DNA from: Methanomassiliicoccus sp.
GTDB lineage: Archaea > Thermoplasmatota > Thermoplasmata > Methanomassiliicoccales > Methanomassiliicoccaceae
Assembly (NCBI GenBank): GCA_016109435.1
Contig: JAEILR010000011.1
Span: forward strand, 62,001-126,000
Direction of reading: 5' to 3'
Length of the DNA stretch: 64,000 nucleotides
Every line of letters starts with the position of its first letter. Position 1 is the first letter of the stretch. The notes beneath the pieces were generated by a model. That model saw only the letters and a program-made list of their open reading frames with translations, was not told the DNA's origin and ran no database searches. A program made the translations under genes and the position numbers. Below, one piece after another: positions 24,944 through 33,545 of the stretch.

Positions 24944-26277
24944 GGATCGGCTTGGAGATACATGTCCAGCTGCCTACCCGTTCCAAGCTGTTCTGCGGGT
25001 GCTCCACCGCGGGGGAGGCGCCCAACAGTTCGGTGTGCCCGATCTGCCTGGGCTTCCCCGGTTCCCGACCCTTCCTGAACCGGCGGGCCCTGGAGATGGG
25101 GGTGCTGATCGCCAAGTTCCTCAACTGCAGGGTTGCGGACACCGTCAGCTTCGCCCGCAAGACGTACTTCTATCCCGACCTGGCCAAGAACTTCCAGATC
25201 ACCCAGTATGATACTCCGGTGGGCTCCGACGGCCACTTCATGATCGGAGAGAAGAGGGTGGGCATCTGGAGGGCCCATATCGAGGAGGACCCCGGGCGGA
25301 TAAAGCGGGTCGGCCGGGCGGGGGAGGAGCTGGGACTGGTGGACTACAACCGTTCAGGCATACCTCTGGTGGAGATCGTCACCGCTCCCGACCTTTCGTC
25401 CCCGGCCGAGGCCAGGGACTTCCTCACCGACCTGGTGATCGAGCTGCGGCACCTCATCGGGGTGACCGGCGAGGATCAGAACATGCGGGTCGATGCCAAC
25501 ATCTCGGTGGGCGAAGAAAGAGTGGAGATCAAGAACATCACCGGCCTGCGCAACGTGGAGAAGGGGCTCAGGGCAGAAGCGACCCGCCAAACCAAGATGC
25601 TGGCCGCGGGGAAGCGCATCGTTCGCGAGACCAGGCACTTCGACGAGTCGAGGGGGGTCACCCTCCCCGGCCGGGAAAAGGAGTTCGAGGAGGACTATGG
25701 CTACATCGGCGAGCCGGACCTGGGCACCTACCGCATCGGCCCCCTGGCCGCCTCCATGGCGGTCCCCGAGACCCCACTGGTCCGCGCCGCGCGGCTTCAG
25801 CGGGAGCACGGCATCGGCGCCCCCGCCGCGCGCCAGATCGTCCTCACCGACTGGGAGCTGGCGGACCTCTTCGAGGTCCTTGCCGCCCAGGTGGGCGGTG
25901 ACGCCGCCATGAGCTGGACGATGGGGGCGATCGGCTCCAACTGGAAGGGGCTGCGGGAGAGGGCGGGAGAGCACCGGAAGGACATCATCGGCATCGTCGC
26001 CGCGGTGACCGCGGGAGAGATGACCGACAGCGAGGGCCGCATGCGCCTTGCCGCCCTGTCCACGGGAGAGGAGGTCGGCGCCGCCGAGGAGGGCGGGGAC
26101 CTCGATGTGCTGATCGCCGGACTGGTGGACCAGCATCCTGAGGTGGTCAAGGACTACCGCAGCAACGAGCGGGCGGCCAACTTCCTCATAGGCCAGGTGA
26201 TGAAGGCGACCAAGGGCCAGTACTCCTCCAAGATCGTGGCCGAAAGGATGAGAAAAGAACTGGAAAAGAGGTTTTAG
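24940..26277 (+). CDS. gatB: Aspartyl/glutamyl-tRNA amidotransferase subunit B
   Basis: A 445-residue kinase/amidotransferase subunit. It begins RIGLEIHVQL, carries the zinc site FCGCS...CPICLGFPG and the conserved YPDLAKNFQITQYD and EDPGR blocks, and ends in the YqeY-like tail (NFLIGQVMKATKGQYSS). It activates the carboxylate of the mischarged tRNA with ATP. In archaea GatDE usually handles Gln, so this complex probably serves Asn-tRNA. It faces a bacterial-type aspartyl-tRNA synthetase with interlocked stops. Confidence 0.94.
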   Translation: MRIGLEIHVQLPTRSKLFCGCSTAGEAPNSSVCPICLGFPGSRPFLNRRALEMGVLIAKFLNCRVADTVSFARKTYFYPDLAKNFQITQYDTPVGSDGHFMIGEKRVGIWRAHIEEDPGRIKRVGRAGEELGLVDYNRSGIPLVEIVTAPDLSSPAEARDFLTDLVIELRHLIGVTGEDQNMRVDANISVGEERVEIKNITGLRNVEKGLRAEATRQTKMLAAGKRIVRETRHFDESRGVTLPGREKEFEEDYGYIGEPDLGTYRIGPLAASMAVPETPLVRAARLQREHGIGAPAARQIVLTDWELADLFEVLAAQVGGDAAMSWTMGAIGSNWKGLRERAGEHRKDIIGIVAAVTAGEMTDSEGRMRLAALSTGEEVGAAEEGGDLDVLIAGLVDQHPEVVKDYRSNERAANFLIGQVMKATKGQYSSKIVAERMRKELEKRF

Positions 26278-28100
26278 TCCCCGTCCTCTTCGTCCCCCGC
26301 CAGGCACAGGAGCTGGAGCTCGGAGAGCTTGCCCTCCTCCACCTTGGCCGGGCAGCCGTCCATGAGGGACTGGAACTTCTTGTTCTTGGGGAAGGCGATG
26401 ACCTCGCGGATGGTGTCGCAGCCCAGCAGGATCGCGGTGAGGCGGTCCAGGCCGAGGGCGATCCCGCCGTGGGGCGGAGCGCCGTAGCCGAGGGCGTCCA
26501 GGAAGAAGCCGAAATCATTGTCGATCTTCTCATCGGACATCCCCAGCAGCCGGAACACCTTCCTCTGGACCTCGGGGTCATGGCACCGGACCGAGCCGGA
26601 ACCGATCTCCGAGCCGTCCAGGACCAGGTCGTAGCTGAGTCCCCCGACGCAAATGGGGTCCTCGCCCTCCACCTCGCCCTTCTCCGGACAGACGAAGGGG
26701 TGATGGAACGGCTCCAGCTGCCCGGACTCGCTGTCCTTCTGGAACAGGGGGCAGCCGACCAGCCATACGAACTGGTGGTCCTTGCCCTCGGTTAAGCGGA
26801 GGTCCCTGGCCAGCTTGCGCCGGAGCTCCCCGCCGGCCTTGAGCGCGGCGATCTCGGAACCGGCCAGGAAGAGCAGCAGGTCGCCCTCCCGGGCGCCCAT
26901 CTCCGTCTGCAGGGCGGCGGTGACCTCCGTGGGGAAGTACTTCACGATGTTGCTCTGCAGGCCGTCCGCGGTCATGCGCATCCACGTGAGTCCGCCCATC
27001 CCCTGAGCCTTGGCCCACTCGATGAGACGGTCCACCTCGTTGCGGCCGACCGCTCCTTCTTCGCCTCCGGCGCCGTTCATGAGATCGGCCTGGACGTTCA
27101 TGCACACCACCCTCCCGCCCTTGCCCAGGATCCTCTGGAAGATCTCGTAGCGGGCGTTCTTCACGATGTCGGTGACATCATGCAGGCGCAGGCCGTAACG
27201 TATGTCCGGCGCATCGGTCCCGTAGCTGTGCATCGCCTCGTGGAAGGTGACGCGGGGGAACGGGGCCTTCAGCTCCCGGCCGTAGATGGAGCGCCACATG
27301 GACGAGAGCACTCCCTCCACCACGGTCTGGACGTCCCGGTCGTCCACGAACGACATCTCCAGGTCCAGCTGGGTGAACTCCGGCTGGCGGTCGGAGCGGG
27401 AGTCCTCGTCGCGGAAGCATCTCGCCACCTGGTAATATCGGTCCATGCCCCCTACCATGAGCATCTGCTTGTAGAGCTGGGGGGACTGGGGTAGGGCGTA
27501 GAAGGTTCCTGGCGCGATCCTCGAGGGGACGATGAAGTCCCTGGCCCCTTCCGGGGTCTGGCGGCACAACATGGGAGTTTCCACCTCCACGAAGTCCCGG
27601 TCGTCGAGAGCCCTCCTCAATGCTGCCACCACCCGGTGGCGGAACCTGAGGTTGTTGGCCATCTGGGTGCGCCGGAGGTCGAGGAACCGGTACTTCAGCC
27701 GGAGGTCCTCGGACGGCAGCAGCGATCCCTTCTGGTCGGCCACTTCGAAGGGCAGGGAGCGGGAGGAGTTGAGCAGGCAGGCGTCCTCGATGAGGACCTC
27801 CAATTGACCGGTGGGGTTCCTGGGGTCCTCGGTGCCGGGCACACGATTCCTGACCACTCCGGCGACCGAGATTACAGACTCCCGGCCGAAGGACTTGAGC
27901 ATCCTCTCCAAGCTCTCGCGGACGTCCTTCCTCGACATGGCCTCCGGATCGAACACCGCCTGGGTCGTACCATAGGTGTCGGCCAGATCGAAGAAAAGAA
28001 CTCCGCCGTGGTCTCTGGAGAACCGGATCCAGCCGGCCAGCTGTACCTCTTGGCCCAGCTGATCGGCCCGCAGTTCCCCGCACGTGTGTGTTCTCATCAT
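26274..28100 (-). CDS. aspS: Aspartyl-tRNA synthetase, bacterial type with GAD domain, probably non-discriminating
   Basis: A 608-residue class IIb synthetase of the long bacterial kind. An N-terminal OB fold (1-110) is followed by the class II core (motif 2 RCFRDEDSRSDRQPEFTQLD) and the bacterial GAD insert (about 295-420), and motif 3 is GGIALGLDRL. Typical archaeal AspRS is about 430 residues and lacks the insert. Residue 31 is His in RDHGG, the residue found in non-discriminating bacterial enzymes, while discriminating ones have Leu. It would therefore charge both tRNA-Asp and tRNA-Asn, and GatCAB next door would repair the latter. Probably acquired from bacteria. Confidence 0.94.
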   Translation of the reverse strand: MMRTHTCGELRADQLGQEVQLAGWIRFSRDHGGVLFFDLADTYGTTQAVFDPEAMSRKDVRESLERMLKSFGRESVISVAGVVRNRVPGTEDPRNPTGQLEVLIEDACLLNSSRSLPFEVADQKGSLLPSEDLRLKYRFLDLRRTQMANNLRFRHRVVAALRRALDDRDFVEVETPMLCRQTPEGARDFIVPSRIAPGTFYALPQSPQLYKQMLMVGGMDRYYQVARCFRDEDSRSDRQPEFTQLDLEMSFVDDRDVQTVVEGVLSSMWRSIYGRELKAPFPRVTFHEAMHSYGTDAPDIRYGLRLHDVTDIVKNARYEIFQRILGKGGRVVCMNVQADLMNGAGGEEGAVGRNEVDRLIEWAKAQGMGGLTWMRMTADGLQSNIVKYFPTEVTAALQTEMGAREGDLLLFLAGSEIAALKAGGELRRKLARDLRLTEGKDHQFVWLVGCPLFQKDSESGQLEPFHHPFVCPEKGEVEGEDPICVGGLSYDLVLDGSEIGSGSVRCHDPEVQRKVFRLLGMSDEKIDNDFGFFLDALGYGAPPHGGIALGLDRLTAILLGCDTIREVIAFPKNKKFQSLMDGCPAKVEEGKLSELQLLCLAGDEEDGD

Positions 28101-28235
28101 TTCCAGACCTCTCTAGAAGTCGCTTTCGTCCCAATATGTGGCCCCATCATAAACCATTCGGTCCGAGGCCATCAATTGACGTCGCCGTTATTCGAAAAAA
28201 GGAGCGATCTCATCGATAACGGCGAAGGACCCATC

Positions 28236-28709
28236 TCAATCCGTCCTCAGGTCCCCGGCGATGTTGAGGTCGGGGATGAACTGGTAGGGGTCCTTGATCA
28301 TGTTCAGCACCACGTAGGTGTTGGTCTTCTTTATCCCGTGGATGGTCAGCATGCGCTTGATCAGTTCAGAGAACTGATCCCGGTTCTTGCACGCCACCCA
28401 GGCGATGGAATCGCATTCCCCGGTCACGTCGAAGATGGCCAGCACGTTGTCCATGGCCTTGATCTTGGCCTGCACGTCAAGGATGTCACCCTCGGTGTAG
28501 ATGTGGACGAGGGCCATGAACTCGTATCCCAGCTTGAGGTAGTCCACATTGGCCCGGTACCCCCTGAAGATGCCTTGCTCCTCCAGGTTCTTGATCCTTT
28601 GGATCAAGGTGGTGGGGTGCACCCCCAGTCTCTTGGCTATCTGACGGTAGGACCCCTGGCTGGATATGCAAAGTTCCTCGATGATGCGCTTGTCAAGTTC
28701 ATCAAGCAT
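28236..28709 (-). CDS. Lrp/AsnC-family transcription regulator
   Basis: A 157-residue regulator. The N-terminal helix-turn-helix (LDELDKRIIEELCISSQGSYRQIAKRLGVHPTTLIQRIKNLEEQG) is followed by a RAM/ASNC ligand-binding domain (ALVHIYTEGDILDVQAKIKAMDNVLAIFDVTGECDSIAWV). The ATG at 28709 is chosen; the only start further up is a TTG at 28730 that overlaps the predicted transcript start. A palindrome GACAAATGTC (28726-28735) sits at the predicted start of transcription and recurs before the first glutamine synthetase gene, so it may autoregulate and control nitrogen genes. The effector is probably an amino acid. Confidence 0.9.
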   Translation of the reverse strand: MLDELDKRIIEELCISSQGSYRQIAKRLGVHPTTLIQRIKNLEEQGIFRGYRANVDYLKLGYEFMALVHIYTEGDILDVQAKIKAMDNVLAIFDVTGECDSIAWVACKNRDQFSELIKRMLTIHGIKKTNTYVVLNMIKDPYQFIPDLNIAGDLRTD

Positions 28710-28725
28710 GGAGATTCCCTGGCTG

Positions 28726-28735
28726 GACAAATGTC
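28726..28735. promoter_or_regulatory. Candidate Lrp operator at the lrp promoter
   Basis: GACAAATGTC, an imperfect palindrome (GACA/TGTC arms), lies about 25 bases downstream of the TATA-like ACTTATAGT (28749-28757, minus strand), i.e. at the expected transcription start. The same ten bases occur at 30377-30386. Confidence 0.5.
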
Positions 28736-28815
28736 TAATGAGGAACGCACTATAAGTAATTAATATTGAGGGGTCGGGGCCGATCGGCCGTCCTGGAACG
28801 ACCCACCCAGCCGGT

Positions 28816-29058
28816 TCAGACGGCTTCCCGGTTCGCCCCCGCGGCGGCCTCCCGCACCCGGGAGATCAGTTCGGAGCGCATCATTGGGTTTGTTGATATC
28901 TGCCCAGCCGCCACCTCCGGCTCTGCCGAGCATCTTCCCGCCTGGCTGCGGCTCTCGATGTATCCGTGGAGAACATCGTCGATGCGGTCCCGGTTCTCCG
29001 GCGTAATTTTCACCCCGGCCTCCTCGAGGATGCTGTTGAACCATATCCAGCATGACAT
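28816..29058 (-). CDS. Small conserved archaeal protein of unknown function
   Basis: An 80-residue protein whose N-terminal part (WFNSILEEAGVKITPENRDRIDDVLHGYIE) resembles a small archaeal family of unknown function that I recall only loosely. The middle (SRSQAGRCSAEPEVAAGQ) may hold a loop, and the C-terminus is helical and charged. The ATG at 29058 has a TATA-like AAGTATTTTG (about 29080-29090) about 28 bases upstream, which suggests a leaderless transcript. It diverges from the alanyl-tRNA editing gene. Confidence 0.6.
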   Translation of the reverse strand: MSCWIWFNSILEEAGVKITPENRDRIDDVLHGYIESRSQAGRCSAEPEVAAGQISTNPMMRSELISRVREAAAGANREAV

Positions 29059-29167
29059 GCTGTTATGTTGCCGAGGCGGCGTACAAAATACTTGCCCTCC
29101 CCGGCATGACCACGAGTTACCGGCACACCAAAAATCGTTAGTAGCGGTTAGGAGGTTAGCTGCCTCC

Positions 29168-30361
29168 ATGACCGTCCGCCTTTACCTTGCCGATCCCTAC
29201 TGCCGCGAGTTCGACGCCGCCGTCGTCGAGGCCAGGGGAGACTGGGTGGTCCTGGACCGCACCGCCTTCTACCCCGGTGGAGGAGGCCAGGACCCTGACG
29301 TGGGGACATTGTCAGGGATGCCGGTGGTCGAGGTCAAGCAGGCTGACGGCTCGGTGCTGCACAAGGTACCCGGCCACCGCCTGGCCGCGGGCGACAGGGT
29401 CCGGGGGGAGATCGACTGGGCCAGGCGGTACGATCTGATGAAAGGGCACACCGGCGAGCACCTGCTCTTCTCCTGCCTCTCGCGGGCGTGCCCGGAGCTG
29501 CAGCTGGTCAAGATCGCGATCACTCCCTGCAAGAAGAGCGTCATCGTGAACGGCGGCCTGGATTGGGACGCGGTCTCGCAGGCGGTCCGGCAGGCCGGGG
29601 AGGCCATCGGTTCGGAGCTGGAGATCACCGAGAGGACGGTGTCCCGTGACGATCCCTGCCTGGCCGAGGCCAGGGTCAAGCTGGAGCGCATCCACGGTGA
29701 TGCCGTGAGGGTCGTGGAGATCGGCGACGTGGACCGGGCGGCCTGCGCCGGGATACACGTCCGCAACACCCGGGAGCTGGGCATGGTGCTGGTTACCGGG
29801 TTGACCTCGGCCAGACCGGTAGGGGACCTAGAGGTGGAGTTCGAGGTCGGGGACCGGGCCAGGAGGATGGCGTCGGACCTCTCCCTGTCCTCCCTGAGGG
29901 CCGCTGAGGCGTTGGGCGCATCCCCCAAGGACCTCCTCAGCGCGCTGGGCAACCGGCTGAGGGAGGAGGAGCGGACCGCCGCGGCCCTCCGCCGGTACGG
30001 GGCCAAGGCCCTGACTGACCTCGTTCCATCGAACATCGGAGGGATTAGGCTGTACTCCGGCATCTTCGAGGGGATGGACAAGAAGACGGTCACCGACGCC
30101 GCCACCCGGATCATCAGTGAAAGGGCGGCATGCGTACTGGGTACGGTGGGGGAGAGATTCATGCTGATCGTGGCCTGCAACCCCGGCATCAAGGTCGACT
30201 GCGTGGCGGTGCTGAACCGGGCGCTGGATAAGGTCGGAGGGAGGGGGGGCGGTAAGGCCAACTTCGCCACCGGAGGGGGACCCGGCAGCGAGAGGGCGGA
30301 GGAGGCCATGGTCGCGGCCATCGCTGCCCTGAGCGACACCATCATGTCCATGAACGGATAA
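29168..30361 (+). CDS. alaX: Alanyl-tRNA editing protein AlaX-L
   Basis: A 397-residue stand-alone editing enzyme that hydrolyses Ser (or Gly) from mischarged tRNA-Ala. It matches the C-terminal half of AlaRS: the second-additional domain start (DRTAFYPGGGGQDPDVG), zinc ligands in GHTGEHLLF (HxxxH) and CAGIHVRNTREL (CxxxH), and a DHHA1 domain at the end (GGRGGGKANFATGGG). The length and the DHHA1 domain make it the long AlaX form. A GGAGGTT Shine-Dalgarno sequence lies 12 bases before the ATG. Confidence 0.9.
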   Translation: MTVRLYLADPYCREFDAAVVEARGDWVVLDRTAFYPGGGGQDPDVGTLSGMPVVEVKQADGSVLHKVPGHRLAAGDRVRGEIDWARRYDLMKGHTGEHLLFSCLSRACPELQLVKIAITPCKKSVIVNGGLDWDAVSQAVRQAGEAIGSELEITERTVSRDDPCLAEARVKLERIHGDAVRVVEIGDVDRAACAGIHVRNTRELGMVLVTGLTSARPVGDLEVEFEVGDRARRMASDLSLSSLRAAEALGASPKDLLSALGNRLREEERTAAALRRYGAKALTDLVPSNIGGIRLYSGIFEGMDKKTVTDAATRIISERAACVLGTVGERFMLIVACNPGIKVDCVAVLNRALDKVGGRGGGKANFATGGGPGSERAEEAMVAAIAALSDTIMSMNG

Positions 30362-30376
30362 AGCCAGCATTTGGTA

Positions 30377-30386
30377 GACAAATGTC
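30377..30386. promoter_or_regulatory. Candidate Lrp operator upstream of the first glutamine synthetase
   Basis: GACAAATGTC lies about 30 bases upstream of a TATA-like CTTTAAGAA (about 30410-30418) and 66 bases before the glnA ATG, an activator-like position. It is identical to the site at the lrp promoter. Confidence 0.45.
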
Positions 30387-30451
30387 GGTCAAGTTCACGA
30401 ACGGTTGTCCTTTAAGAAAAACTCTTAATCGACCTCCATCTATGCCCCCTT

Positions 30452-31798
30452 ATGCCTGCCGCGAATGATTTCTCGAAAGAGGACATCATAAGGACCGTCA
30501 AGGAACGGGACGTCAAGTTCATAGAAATGCAATTCTCCGACATACTGGGCGCGGTCAAGACGGTCGCCCTGCCGACATCCAACCTCGAGAAAGCCCTGGA
30601 CGAGGGCATGTACATTGACGGGTCATCGATCCTGGGGTACGCGACAATCGAGGAATCGGACATGAGGGCGCAGCCCATCCTATCCTCCTTCCAGGTGTAT
30701 CCGTGGACCTGCAACGGCCGCATCCGGACCGCCCGGCTGTTCTGCCAGATCTACGACCACTCCGGCAACCGGTTCAAGGGCGACCCCCGCTGGGTCCTGG
30801 AGAAGATGGTCGCCAAGGCCAGGGACAAGGGATTCACCGTTAACCTGGGGCCGGAGTTCGAGTTCTTCCTCTTTAACCTGGACGAAAGGGGGAACCCGGT
30901 GGCTGCCCCCTCCGACTCGGCGGGATACTTCGACCTCATGGCTCTGGACAAGGGTGAGGAGGTCCGCAAGGACATCATGCTCAACCTCGACGAGATGGGC
31001 TTCGACTGCGAGGCCTCGCATCATGAGGTCGCTCCCGGGCAGCACGAGGTGGACATGCGGTACAACGACGCCATCACAGTCGCCGACCGCCTCATGACCT
31101 TCAAGTTGGCGGTCAAGACCATCGCCCTGCAGCACGGGCTGTATGCCAGCTTCATGCCCAAGCCGATGTTTGGCATGGCCGGTTCCGGCATGCACGTCCA
31201 CCAGAGCATGGCGTTCGCCAACGGCAAGAACGCCTTCGACGACCCGGACGGCAAGTTCGGCCTCAGCGATACGGCCCTAAAGTACCTCGGCGGCCTCCTG
31301 TCCCACTCCCGGGAGACCTGCGCCATCCTCAACTCCCACGTCAACTCGTTCAAGCGCCTGGTGCCTGGGTACGAAGCTCCGTGCTACATCTCCTGGGCCA
31401 ACCGGAACCGCTCCGCCCTCATAAGGGTCCCCGCCGGCAGGGGGAGCAGGACCCGGATAGAGATGCGCAACCCCGACCCCGCGGGCAACCCCTACCTGCA
31501 GTTCGCGGTGATGATCGCGTCCGGCCTGGACGGCATCGAGAAAGGGACCTATCCTCCGGAGACCATCGAGAAGGACATCTACCGCATGAGCAAGGAGGAA
31601 CGTGCCAAGAACGGCATCGATTCCCTGCCTGAGAACCTCGGTCACGCTCTATCGGTGATGTCGGAGAGCGAGCTGGTCAGGAAGACGCTGGGCGACCACG
31701 TCTTCAGCCACTACCTCAAGATCAAGGGGGACGAGTGGGACGAGTACCGGACCTACGTCACAGACTGGGAGGTCCAGAAGTACCTGAAGACCCTCTGA
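30452..31798 (+). CDS. glnA: Glutamine synthetase type I (alpha-like)
   Basis: A 448-residue GSI that makes glutamine from glutamate, ammonia and ATP. Signatures are YIDGSSILGYATIEESDM, GPEFEFFLF, the ATP-site KPMFGMAGSGMHVHQS, NSFKRLVPGYEAP and NRSALIRVPAGRGSRTRIEMRNPDPAGNPYLQFA. The loop that carries the adenylylated Tyr in beta-type GSI reads KDIYRMSKEERAK, as in alpha-type enzymes. A second, different glnA follows 149 bases downstream behind a terminator, so the two are separately transcribed. Confidence 0.95.
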   Translation: MPAANDFSKEDIIRTVKERDVKFIEMQFSDILGAVKTVALPTSNLEKALDEGMYIDGSSILGYATIEESDMRAQPILSSFQVYPWTCNGRIRTARLFCQIYDHSGNRFKGDPRWVLEKMVAKARDKGFTVNLGPEFEFFLFNLDERGNPVAAPSDSAGYFDLMALDKGEEVRKDIMLNLDEMGFDCEASHHEVAPGQHEVDMRYNDAITVADRLMTFKLAVKTIALQHGLYASFMPKPMFGMAGSGMHVHQSMAFANGKNAFDDPDGKFGLSDTALKYLGGLLSHSRETCAILNSHVNSFKRLVPGYEAPCYISWANRNRSALIRVPAGRGSRTRIEMRNPDPAGNPYLQFAVMIASGLDGIEKGTYPPETIEKDIYRMSKEERAKNGIDSLPENLGHALSVMSESELVRKTLGDHVFSHYLKIKGDEWDEYRTYVTDWEVQKYLKTL

Positions 31799-31821
31799 AA
31801 CTCCTTCTCAGTCACATCCTT

Positions 31822-31860
31822 CGACCCGGTCCCGCGGCGGGCCGGTCGAGCCTTTTTCTT
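31822..31860 (+). terminator. Hairpin-T-tract terminator after the first glnA
   Basis: A G+C-rich inverted repeat (31822-31848, starting CGACCCGG and ending CCGGTCG, with small mismatches) is followed by CCTTTTTCTT. It separates the two glutamine synthetase genes. Confidence 0.65.
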
Positions 31861-31927
31861 ATCCGCCGCTCGCCAGTTTTTCTTCCTACAGCAGGACGTT
31901 GATAAACTTTTTATATCCTAAAATATT

Positions 31928-31947
31928 GGATACCGAAAGCGGTATCC
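31928..31947 (+). promoter_or_regulatory. Perfect inverted repeat abutting the second glnA start
   Basis: GGATACC-GAAAGC-GGTATCC lies directly before the ATG at 31948. A TATA-like TTTTTATATCC (31908-31918) lies upstream, so the repeat is near the transcript start or in the short leader. It could be a repressor site of NrpR-like geometry (arms separated by six bases) or an RNA hairpin that hides the start. Confidence 0.5.
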
Positions 31948-33378
31948 ATGAACAGGTCCATCAAAGAGGTTCAAGAGTTCATCAAGACCAACAACATCGA
32001 GATGATCGATTTCAAGATGATCGATCTGGACGGCAGATGGCGTCACTTGACGATCCCCGCGGCCAATTTCAAGGAATCGGTCTTCGAGTTCGGGATCGGC
32101 TTTGATGGGTCCAACTATGGCTATGCTCCGACAGAGAACAGCGACATGGTCTTCATCCCGGACATAGACACGATGACCGTCGATCCGTTCGCCGGGATCC
32201 CCACTGTGGGGATGATCGGTGACGTCATGATCATCGGCAAGGAGAACAAGCCGTTCGACCAGTATCCGAGGAATATCGCCAAGAGCGCCGAGAGGTACAT
32301 GAAGGAACAGGGGATCGCCGATGAGATGGTCATCGGGCCCGAGTTCGAGTTCCACGTCTTCGACACCGTCTCCTACGAGGTGGAATCGAACAGGGTGTTC
32401 TATCATCTGGACACCGAAGAGGCGGAGTGGAACACGGGAAGGACGACCTCCCGCAACAACGGCTACAATGTGAGCCAGAAAGGCGGTTACCACATCGATG
32501 TCCCGAAGGACATCACGTATGACCTGCGCAGCAGGATGTGCATGCTCCTGAACAAATGCGGCGTGCCGGTGAAATACCACCACCGGGAGGTGGGGGGATC
32601 TGGACAGCTGGAGATCGAGGTGGAGCTCGGCGGGATGTGCGCGATGGCCGATAACACCATGATCGTGAAGTACATCGTCAAGAACTGCGCTGCCGCGGAA
32701 GGAAAGACGGCCACCTTCATGCCCAAGCCCATCCACCGGGAGGCCGGGAACGGCATGCACGTCCATATGCTGCTGATGAAGGACGGCAAGCCGCTGTTCT
32801 ATGATGAGGACGGCTATGCCGGGCTCAGCAAGACCGCCCACTATTTCATCGGCGGTCTGTTGAAGCACATAGCCTCCCTCTGCGCCCTCACCAATCCATC
32901 CACCAATTCGTACAAGAGGCTGATACCCGGATTCGAGGCCCCGGTCACCATCGGCTATGCCACCGCCAACCGCAGCGCGGTCATCAGGATCCCGGCCTAT
33001 GCCAAATCACCTGAGACCAAGCGTTTCGAGCTGAGGAACCCCGACGCGACCTGCAATCCGTACTTCGCCTATGCCGCCATCCTTATGGCCGGTATCGACG
33101 GCATCGAGAACAAGATCGATCCGGCCGATCACTACTGGGGCCCCTTCGACTTCAACCTGTACAAGTTGAGCGAAGAGGAGCAGGTGAAGATCGAGTCGCT
33201 TCCCCGGACCCTCGATGAGGCCCTCGACGCTCTGGAAAAGGACCATGACTACCTCACTAAGGGAGGGGTGTTCCCCGAGAGGCTGCTGAAGATCTGGGTC
33301 CAGAAGAAGCGGATGGAGGCAAACGAGATCAACCAGGTCCCCCACCCCGCCGAGTACAAAAAGTACTACGATCTTTGA
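31948..33378 (+). CDS. glnA: Glutamine synthetase type I, second paralogue (beta-like)
   Basis: A 476-residue GSI with an active-site set of its own: FDGSNYGYAPTENSDM, GPEFEFHVFD, KPIHREAGNGMHVHM, NSYKRLIPGFEAP and NRSAVIRIP...KRFELRNPDATCNPY. It is close in length to bacterial GlnA. The flexible loop reads FDFNLYKLSEEE, with Tyr405 in the place of the tyrosine adenylylated in bacterial beta-type GSI; no adenylyltransferase gene is in the window, so modification is not shown. A perfect inverted repeat abuts the start codon and suggests separate control from the first copy. Confidence 0.94.
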   Translation: MNRSIKEVQEFIKTNNIEMIDFKMIDLDGRWRHLTIPAANFKESVFEFGIGFDGSNYGYAPTENSDMVFIPDIDTMTVDPFAGIPTVGMIGDVMIIGKENKPFDQYPRNIAKSAERYMKEQGIADEMVIGPEFEFHVFDTVSYEVESNRVFYHLDTEEAEWNTGRTTSRNNGYNVSQKGGYHIDVPKDITYDLRSRMCMLLNKCGVPVKYHHREVGGSGQLEIEVELGGMCAMADNTMIVKYIVKNCAAAEGKTATFMPKPIHREAGNGMHVHMLLMKDGKPLFYDEDGYAGLSKTAHYFIGGLLKHIASLCALTNPSTNSYKRLIPGFEAPVTIGYATANRSAVIRIPAYAKSPETKRFELRNPDATCNPYFAYAAILMAGIDGIENKIDPADHYWGPFDFNLYKLSEEEQVKIESLPRTLDEALDALEKDHDYLTKGGVFPERLLKIWVQKKRMEANEINQVPHPAEYKKYYDL

Positions 33379-33545
33379 GAATGCGCGGTTCAAGACCGTT
33401 CCGAACGCTCCCTCTGGACGTGGCGCCGGAGCAACGGAACGGTCACCTTCCTGTTTTCACGCCCGGAGGCGCGGAACCTTTCCGTCCCGCCATGCCCTGT
33501 TCCAAAAACATTTAACTACCTCTGGGCAATCACAAGGGTGTTGCC

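Noticed and set aside
28760-29053. 97-codon minus-strand frame overlapping the 80-residue gene
   Set aside because: It shares the region in another frame and lacks the conserved-looking EEAGVKITPENRDRID segment and a promoter at the right distance.
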